A stretch of DNA of 11,372 bases from NCBI GenBank assembly GCA_964580655.1, contig CAZOMR010000101.1:1-11372 (forward strand). Reading direction: 5' to 3'. The DNA is from CAZOMR01 sp964580655. GTDB taxonomy: Bacteria > RBG-13-61-14 > CAZOMR01. The translations under genes were made by a program, and so were the position numbers. Below, piece by piece: positions 1 through 4,740 of the stretch (positions within the stretch are counted from its first letter, which is position 1; each line of letters begins with the position of its first letter). Below the pieces are notes generated by a model, which was given only the letters and a program-made list of their open reading frames with translations, did not search any database and was not told the origin of the DNA.

Positions 1-88
1 CCTCCCGGCTTGCCAGTTTCAGCGCATGCGCGCTCTTGCCGCTTCTCGCGCCTCCAGTGACCAGGATTTTTTCGCGTTTTAATGTCAA
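1..88 (-). CDS. cobU: Adenosylcobinamide kinase / adenosylcobinamide-phosphate guanylyltransferase, N-terminal fragment
   Basis: Only the first 29 codons are in the window; the gene runs off the left edge. The reverse-strand translation reads (M)TLKREKILVTGGARSGKS and then AHALKLASRE. GGARSGKS is the Walker A loop at the N-terminus of CobU/CobP proteins, and the phrase ILVTGGARSGKS is highly characteristic of that family. The enzyme phosphorylates adenosylcobinamide and transfers GMP to it, in the cytoplasm, during cobalamin salvage and late biosynthesis. The start is probably TTG (88-86): an in-frame TAA lies about 60 bases upstream, no ATG or GTG lies between, and an AAGG ribosome-binding site sits 8 bases before the TTG. 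It is the third gene after the cobalamin riboswitch, 204 bases below the lipoprotein gene, which fits co-regulation. The product identity is strong despite the short fragment; the exact start is less sure. Confidence 0.82.
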   Translation of the reverse strand, partial: MTLKREKILVTGGARSGKSAHALKLASRE

Positions 89-206
89 TATTCGGACCTT
101 GCCCGGAAGTTGATAGTTCGAGCCTGTATCTACAGTCTTGTATTAAACTTCAAGTGAAGGCCTGATTACCCCAAATCTTAAATTCCCTTAAACGCTAAAT
201 GAAGCT

Positions 207-259
207 CTGACCCCAACCTACACCCTGACCCCATCCTACATCCCATCCTACATCCTACA
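207..259. repeat. Short tandem repeats in the intergenic space before cobU
   Basis: The sequence holds two adjacent 18-base units (207-224 and 225-242) that both begin CTGACCCCA and match at about 16 of 18 positions. Overlapping these are two perfect 12-base copies of CCCATCCTACAT (230-241 and 242-253), then a partial CCTACA. On the cobU coding strand the units contain GGGGTCAG, a motif often seen at the edges of REP-like or IS200-type repeats; that link is only an inference. The rest of the 204-base gap between the lipoprotein gene and cobU shows no clear gene, promoter or terminator. Confidence 0.6.
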
Positions 260-292
260 AATAGCTCGGGGAAGCTGATTTATGACCACCCC

Positions 293-1426
293 TCATTTAA
301 CCAGTTCGAGCCAGCAAGGAGGCAGATCAAATTCCACGGGCTCCTTGGTCAAGGGCTCGTTGTTAGTTGTATTCAGGATAACTACTCCTGGCTGAGTTGG
401 GTCCCTTTCGGTGATATAAAGCCGATTGGAATCATCCAGTTCGATGACAAAGGGAAAGCAGGCGCCGGTCTTATATACTTCAGGATCGGATACCGTGCCT
501 GTTTCTGGATTAAACTCCACCACAATTGAATTTGCCCAATCCGTTGTAGTAACAGCCGCATAAGCTTTGGTACCGGACACCACCACGATGTCGCTGATGT
601 CTCCCCCCAAATCATTTTCGGTAATAACTGATTCAACTTCGCCTGTCAAGGGATCAACGGAATCTATGCACCCGTCCAGGAATCCATAGTTTCCTGAATT
701 CCCTACCAGTATCTTTCCAAGATCATCGCTCCAGACCAGATCAGTAACCGGGTTTGTTCCAGTCAGCAGGATAGTATCACCGACCTGGTTTGTAACAAGA
801 TCAATCCTGAGCAAGTAGCTGTCTCCTACCGGCGCCCACCAGGGATCATTCCTGTCCAGGCGCTGAATCGCAACATAAAGGTATTCCCCGTGCAAGAGCA
901 TATAAGCCATCTCCGGTATGCCATCATCATCCGCATAGCCTGAAAGGTCAATGCTACCAATAAGCCTCCCTGTTTGTGGATTGAGCATCCACAGCATGTC
1001 GGAACCGTAACGGCTTAGATATGCCCGGTCCTCGGAAACAAATTCAAGGTCATAGGGGTTGGGAGCACTCAAATCGCCTTTTACTGAATATTGAGTAACT
1101 AGCCCAACCTCGTTATCTTCGGTGAATTCAAGCACTGAGATGCTGTCCACTTGAAAACGGTTAATTACATATACCTTTTCATTATAGGAGATAGCCGTTG
1201 CATCAGAGGCCACCACCTGAGCGGCCCATCCCGGGTCCGGTTTCCACGGACTTAAATCATCGAGATCAATCAGGCCAAGGCCACCAGTTGAAAAGTCGCT
1301 GGTAACAACAAACATCTTACTCAGCGGCACCGGGCCTCCATCTCCATCATGATCGCTGGAACCACAGCCCCAGGTCAAAAGGGAAAATCCCAGAAGCCAG
1401 ACCAAAATAATCATTCCTCTCTTCAT
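293..1426 (-). CDS. Secreted beta-propeller lipoprotein, candidate corrinoid-binding surface protein (BtuG-like position)
   Basis: From ATG at 1426 the product is 377 residues. A lipoprotein signal peptide (MKRGMIILVWLLGFSLLTWGC) places the lipidated Cys at residue 21, followed by Gly-Ser and an Asp/Gly-rich tether. The rest has recurring blade-like strand patterns, such as MLNPQTGRLIGSIDL, LLRIDLVTNQVGDTILL and VEFNPETGTVSDPEVY, typical of YncE/WD-like propellers. It lies between btuB and cobU under the cobalamin riboswitch. In Bacteroides, the surface propeller lipoprotein BtuG binds B12 and caps BtuB, so a similar role is proposed here from fold and context, not from recognised homology. 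The residue after Cys is not Asp, which fits outer-membrane sorting by E. coli rules. An in-frame ATG at 1477 with its own ribosome-binding site would add 17 very basic residues; the start at 1426 is preferred because it begins the signal peptide directly and has AAGGAG upstream. Confidence 0.75.
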   Translation of the reverse strand: MKRGMIILVWLLGFSLLTWGCGSSDHDGDGGPVPLSKMFVVTSDFSTGGLGLIDLDDLSPWKPDPGWAAQVVASDATAISYNEKVYVINRFQVDSISVLEFTEDNEVGLVTQYSVKGDLSAPNPYDLEFVSEDRAYLSRYGSDMLWMLNPQTGRLIGSIDLSGYADDDGIPEMAYMLLHGEYLYVAIQRLDRNDPWWAPVGDSYLLRIDLVTNQVGDTILLTGTNPVTDLVWSDDLGKILVGNSGNYGFLDGCIDSVDPLTGEVESVITENDLGGDISDIVVVSGTKAYAAVTTTDWANSIVVEFNPETGTVSDPEVYKTGACFPFVIELDDSNRLYITERDPTQPGVVILNTTNNEPLTKEPVEFDLPPCWLELVK

Positions 1427-1508
1427 CTCTAAGACTCCTTTCTTTTTCGTTTTTCCGTCTCTCTTTTTCCCCTTCATCTCTAGCCCTCCTTTCTTTTTGT
1501 TTTCCCGT
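1418..1508 (-). repeat. In-frame tandem duplication of a ribosome-binding site and start codon
   Basis: Two near-identical segments of about 40 bases lie one after the other at the start of the lipoprotein gene. On the coding strand both read ACGG, an A-rich run, AAAGAAAGGAG, CTAGAGATGAAG or TTAGAGATGAAG, then a purine-rich stretch. The upstream copy spans about 1508-1469 and the downstream copy about 1458-1420. The two ATG codons (1477 and 1426) are 51 bases, exactly 17 codons, apart, so the duplication keeps frame. Each copy has its own Shine-Dalgarno sequence. Confidence 0.75.
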
Positions 1509-3539
1509 TTAAAACTTGAGTTCAGCTGTCGCGAAACAGGTTCTTCCCGGCATCGGATAGCCTGCGATATCGCTTATCTGCTCATCAAGAAGGTTGTTTA
1601 CTTCAAAAGAAAACGCCAGATGGTACTTTCTGAATGGCGGATAAAAGCCCACCCCTATATCCAGAATTTTTCTCTCAGGCACAGGAAAGGCATTTGCCCT
1701 GTCCCAGTAATTTTCACCCATGTAGTTGAAATCTATCCAGGTCTTCCATTTTTCGCTGGCAGAGTATCCGAGCCGTAAATAAGCTTCATGGGTGGGCCGG
1801 AAAGGAAGCGCTTTATCTTGCCAATAGCTTACATCTCCCTGATCCATAGCTATCTGATAGGTATAATTACCGGATAAATCGAGCCCTCCTTGCAGGTCAA
1901 GAAGAAACCGGAATTCATGTCCCCAGATATATGCGGCTCCGATATTGATAGCTCGAATCGTGCGCTGGGAATTCTGGAAGAAGATTATCATATCCTCGAT
2001 CTGGCTCTGGTAATAACACCACTCCAGGTCCATTCGATCTATAATGCCTGTATTCTCCATTTGCCATCGAAGTCCCAGGTCAAAATTCTCGCCTCGCTCC
2101 GGCTCAAGCGAGGTATTTCCAACAGTGGTGCCCCTGTCACCAAAGAGCTCAAAAAAAGTAGGCATCCTCCAGTAAACTCCATAGTTCCCCTTGAAAACCA
2201 GCCCTTTGCCCAGGTAAATCCAGGCCCCAAGGGATGGGCTGAAAAAGTCATCTTCTTCCTTTGCCTCTCCCGCGGCCTCTGCCCAGGAAAAATATGGGTC
2301 TCCCTCTATCTCGCTCCAGTAGTGCTGATGCCTGAGACTCGGAATAATACCAAGTTTTCTATACACAAATTCTGATTCAATGGCAGAAGTCGCAAACCAG
2401 CGGCTCTGAACCTTTCCTTCCTCTCGCTCCGGGAAGAGATTCAAGGGATGAAACTCTTCTTCTCTGAGAGAAAAACATCCCTGAACCGACTCAGAAAATT
2501 TACCGGGGAACCAGGAAAAATTTGTATGAAGCCCGTAGGTATAGGTTGTATTTCGATTCTCCCTTCTGCCAAGACCAACCTCACCTTTAGTGTCAGAATA
2601 TCCTTCTTCCATCCAGAAACCATCTGCACCCAGTTCCAGATCAAATTTCCCTCCTGCCAGGGAATGCTTCCGGGAGGAATACGCAAGCATTGCATGTTTG
2701 GTGGTAAACCGCGTATGTTCAGCTTGAACCGTATGAGGACCGGGCATTCCCTGATCCTTGTAATGCCCTCTTAGAATTATTTGATTCTCCCAGCCGGAAG
2801 CATCGAACCCGAATCGAGTTACAAGATCATTTGACTGAAAATCATTATTGACACGGGTATCTTCAAAATCATCATCGCTGTTGAGGGGAGTGCCGTTGTC
2901 ATTCTCGAATTTGAAATCTCCCTCGCTCTGAAGATGGCCCAAAAAGATCAGGTAGTTCCAGTTCTCGAAATTCTCCCACCGGCTCAGGTTCAGCTTGTAT
3001 GTATCAAAAGAGCCCATGCTGACCGTAAAACGATTCCCCTCTCCCTCCTTTTTTCTAGTTTTAAGATTTACAACTCCGCCAATGCCTGCGGAAGAAAAGT
3101 CAACCGGGCTGGAGCCGCGAAAAACCTCAATCTGGGAAAAGCTGTCTATGGCCAGGTCCCCGATATTTGCAATTCCACTCCAGGCACGATTCAACGGCAC
3201 TCCATCGAGATAAACCTCTACCTGGCTGGCACTTGCCCCGCGGACTGAAACTGTTGCAAAAGATCCGAGGCCTCCCCATCTTTTCACCTGCACCCCTACA
3301 CTCTCCTCCAGCACATCGGTTACGGTCTCAACCTTTTGACCGGCTTTTTCTTCAACATCAATAACCTCCAGAAATTTTGAAGGATTTTCAGCCTCTCTCT
3401 CGCTCACAATACGTTTTTCTGTAACCACAATCTCTTTTAACCGTAATGGTTCATCTTCTTGGTCAGCAGTAGTTGTTCTCACCACAAGCAAAAGAAAAAG
3501 CGCCAGAAGAAAAATGCAGTATGAAATCTTTTTCGTCAT
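1509..3539 (-). CDS. btuB: TonB-dependent outer-membrane receptor, vitamin B12 / corrinoid transporter
   Basis: A 676-residue receptor that imports corrinoids across the outer membrane using TonB energy. It starts with a signal peptide (MTKKISYCIFLLALFLLLVV), then a TonB-box-like segment LKEIVVTEKR. A plug domain follows, with the hallmark runs VSVRGASASQVEVYLDGVPL, QIEVFRGSSPVDF and GIGGVVNLKT. The remainder is a large beta-barrel with alternating aromatic strands, including the common motif YWRMPTFFELFGD and the phrase NTSLEPERGENFDLG. It ends in an aromatic residue (AELKF), as barrel-assembly signals do. Substrate assignment rests on the cobalamin riboswitch directly upstream and on cobU downstream. 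ATG 3539 was chosen because it starts the signal peptide; an in-frame ATG at 3632 would place the leader terminator inside the coding region. A short GGGA lies just before 3539. The stop is 31 bases from the first possible start of the lipoprotein gene, so the two are probably co-transcribed. Confidence 0.9.
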   Translation of the reverse strand: MTKKISYCIFLLALFLLLVVRTTTADQEDEPLRLKEIVVTEKRIVSEREAENPSKFLEVIDVEEKAGQKVETVTDVLEESVGVQVKRWGGLGSFATVSVRGASASQVEVYLDGVPLNRAWSGIANIGDLAIDSFSQIEVFRGSSPVDFSSAGIGGVVNLKTRKKEGEGNRFTVSMGSFDTYKLNLSRWENFENWNYLIFLGHLQSEGDFKFENDNGTPLNSDDDFEDTRVNNDFQSNDLVTRFGFDASGWENQIILRGHYKDQGMPGPHTVQAEHTRFTTKHAMLAYSSRKHSLAGGKFDLELGADGFWMEEGYSDTKGEVGLGRRENRNTTYTYGLHTNFSWFPGKFSESVQGCFSLREEEFHPLNLFPEREEGKVQSRWFATSAIESEFVYRKLGIIPSLRHQHYWSEIEGDPYFSWAEAAGEAKEEDDFFSPSLGAWIYLGKGLVFKGNYGVYWRMPTFFELFGDRGTTVGNTSLEPERGENFDLGLRWQMENTGIIDRMDLEWCYYQSQIEDMIIFFQNSQRTIRAINIGAAYIWGHEFRFLLDLQGGLDLSGNYTYQIAMDQGDVSYWQDKALPFRPTHEAYLRLGYSASEKWKTWIDFNYMGENYWDRANAFPVPERKILDIGVGFYPPFRKYHLAFSFEVNNLLDEQISDIAGYPMPGRTCFATAELKF

Positions 3540-3550
3540 TTTTCCCAAAT

Positions 3551-3589
3551 AAAAAATCCCCGAACCCTGTTTTTCAGAGTCCGGGGATT
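3551..3589 (-). terminator. Intrinsic terminator in the btuB leader
   Basis: On the minus strand a 15-pair stem forms between AATCCCCGGACTCTG (3589-3575) and CAGGGTTCGGGGATT (3569-3555). It pairs fully when two G-U pairs are allowed, has an AAAAA loop, and the transcript continues into a run of U at 3556-3551. It sits between the cobalamin riboswitch and the btuB start codon, the standard place for a ligand-controlled terminator. A competing small hairpin (3582-3594, CGGGG-AAT-CCCCG) would take up the upper 5' arm of the stem and could act as, or contribute to, an antiterminator. Confidence 0.88.
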
Positions 3590-3648
3590 CCCCGTTTTTA
3601 TCCTCGAACCGCTTCGCCCCTTGACCTCGCAAAAATAACCGCGAAGCT

Positions 3649-3807
3649 CCTGCGAGCAGGTCTTCTGACTCTCGGATCTCCCTACTTGCCGCGCCTTCCC
3701 AGCCTTTTGGCCAGTGGCATCCCGCGGCTTTCGTCCCCGATCACAGCGGCGGGTCCGTGACGGTTTTCTACCGTCTTCCCTTTTCAGCCCTTCCGGGCAC
3801 TCGCAAG
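3649..3807 (-). promoter_or_regulatory. Cobalamin (AdoCbl) riboswitch controlling btuB
   Basis: The minus strand carries the class landmarks in order. The P1 5' arm is CTTGCGAG (3807-3800). Next come the conserved GTGCCCGGAAGGGCTGAAAA start and GGGAAGACGGTAGAAAACCG with its apical hairpin. GCCACTGG (3718-3711) and GGGAAGGCGCGGCAAG follow, then the B12 box AGTCAGAAGACCTGC (3670-3656). The P1 3' arm CTCGCAGG (3656-3649) closes an 8-pair helix with one G-U pair. Bound adenosylcobalamin would favour the downstream terminator and shut off the uptake operon. No tool was run; the call rests on the conserved motifs and helix closure. Confidence 0.95.
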
Positions 3808-3816
3808 ATTTATTAC

Positions 3817-3845
3817 CTTATAGCCTATCCTGAAAAGTTTGTCAA
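3817..3845 (-). promoter_or_regulatory. Sigma70-type promoter of the B12 uptake operon
   Basis: On the minus strand TTGACA (3845-3840) is followed by exactly 17 bases and TATAAG (3822-3817). The predicted start of transcription, near 3810, falls right at the first base of riboswitch helix P1. The perfect -35 box, ideal spacing and position make this convincing. Confidence 0.8.
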
Positions 3846-3886
3846 GTTTTTTTTTGCCCCTGACACAAGTTTTTTACATTGCCGTC

Positions 3887-3910
3887 ACCCTTGAACCCTT
3901 CAACCCTTGA
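3887..3910 (+). repeat. Three tandem octamers in the divergent promoter region
   Basis: ACCCTTGA, ACCCTTCA and ACCCTTGA follow one another directly. The third copy runs into the TTGACA of the rightward promoter. This may be an operator for a regulator or simply slippage; nothing in the sequence decides. Confidence 0.5.
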
Positions 3911-3935
3911 CACTTATAAGGGAATGGTTTAGTCT
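3907..3935 (+). promoter_or_regulatory. Putative promoter of the Met-rich periplasmic protein gene
   Basis: TTGACA (3907-3912), a 17-base spacer and TAGTCT (3930-3935) lie upstream of the coding region at 3984. The -35 matches consensus fully, the -10 only at three positions. It points away from the B12 operon promoter, with about 60 bases between the two -35 boxes. Confidence 0.45.
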
Positions 3936-3983
3936 AGGCTCATCGTGTTCAGGGTAATAAATAATCAAAGAGGAGCAATGAAA

Positions 3984-4679
3984 ATGAGGAATAGGGCTAT
4001 CATGGTTTTCCCGGGGGTTCTGGCTTTTTTTCTCGTGGTATTCCCGGCGCATGCAGGTCAGCCGTCACCTGCAAAGCCTGCGAAGAAGCATAAGTCCATG
4101 TCATATACCATGCAATTCAGCGAGGATGGCGGGGATACTATGCAGTTTGAATTCAACCAGGATGGTAAAAAGTCGAGCTTCATCGTGAGGGAGAAAAGCG
4201 GGGACAAGTTCAACACTGTTTCCATGATGATCAGTGACGGAAAGGCGAGCTATATAGTCAACCCCGAGGAAAAGATGGCGATGAAGTTCGGCAAGGACAA
4301 CCCGATGGCATCCTCCATGTTCCCTTTTATGCAGTGGATGGTGGACCCGGACTGGGTGGAATGGGCAAAGGTGCATGAGAACAACCCGAATTACAGCATC
4401 AAGGAAAAGGGGGCCGAAAAGGTCAGGGGCGAGAAATGCAAGGTGATGGAGTTCTATGATAAAGTCAACAAGGACAAGACCATGATGTACATATCAGGGG
4501 ACAATGTTGTCAAGCGCTGGGTATTTCTTCCCGGCACCACTCATGAGAAGAAGACCACGATGGACCTCTTGAACTATAGTGTTGACAAGCCTGTTAAACC
4601 GGAGAAAGTGGCTGTGCCCAAAGGGTATCAGGTCCAGGACATGAGCCAGATGATGATGCCGAAGATGCCCGGACCGTGA
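3984..4679 (+). CDS. Methionine-rich periplasmic protein of unknown function (DUF4412/LolA-like appearance)
   Basis: The product is 231 residues with a clear signal peptide (MRNRAIMVFPGVLAFFLVV, probable cleavage after FPAHA). The mature part is Lys-, Asp- and Met-rich, with about twenty Met in roughly 200 residues and a tail reading DMSQMMMPKMPGP. Alternating strand patterns such as YTMQFSEDGG, MISDGKASYIVNPEEKMAMK and GEKCKVMEFYDKVNKDKTMM suggest a half-barrel of the LolA/DUF4412 kind. That is resemblance by eye only, and no function is assigned. It has a single Cys after the signal peptide. The strongest ribosome-binding site (GAGGAG, 3970-3975) is 8 bases from ATG 3984; ATG 3978 is too close to it, and ATG 3945 would give an N-terminus unlike a signal peptide. 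The next gene starts 61 bases downstream on the same strand. Confidence 0.6.
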   Translation: MRNRAIMVFPGVLAFFLVVFPAHAGQPSPAKPAKKHKSMSYTMQFSEDGGDTMQFEFNQDGKKSSFIVREKSGDKFNTVSMMISDGKASYIVNPEEKMAMKFGKDNPMASSMFPFMQWMVDPDWVEWAKVHENNPNYSIKEKGAEKVRGEKCKVMEFYDKVNKDKTMMYISGDNVVKRWVFLPGTTHEKKTTMDLLNYSVDKPVKPEKVAVPKGYQVQDMSQMMMPKMPGP

Positions 4680-4692
4680 AGAAGCACACCTG

Positions 4693-4715
4693 CCGATTCT
4701 CAAATCAGGAATCGG
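4693..4715 (+). repeat. Small inverted repeat between the periplasmic protein gene and the malic-enzyme-like gene
   Basis: CCGATTC (4693-4699) and GAATCGG (4709-4715) can form a 7-pair stem with a 9-base loop. No U run follows, so it is not a good terminator. It could be a processing or stability site, or chance. AGGGGAG follows it, 13 bases before the ATG at 4741, a rather long spacing. Confidence 0.4.
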
Positions 4716-4740
4716 GCTAAAGGGGAGAATAACTATTTCC

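Noticed and set aside
207..259. CRISPR-like array
   Set aside because: Repeats are directly abutting, short and without unique spacers, and no cas genes are present.
1890..2375. Plus-strand open frame of about 161 codons opposite btuB
   Set aside because: It is antisense to a conserved barrel-coding region, with no ribosome-binding site or recognisable domain.
3540..3632. N-terminal extension of btuB from an upstream in-frame ATG at 3632
   Set aside because: The extension would read through the leader terminator stem and has no signal-peptide character; the ATG at 3539 starts a clear signal peptide.
4693..4715. Transcription terminator after the Met-rich protein gene
   Set aside because: The stem lacks a following U run, so it is listed only as an inverted repeat.
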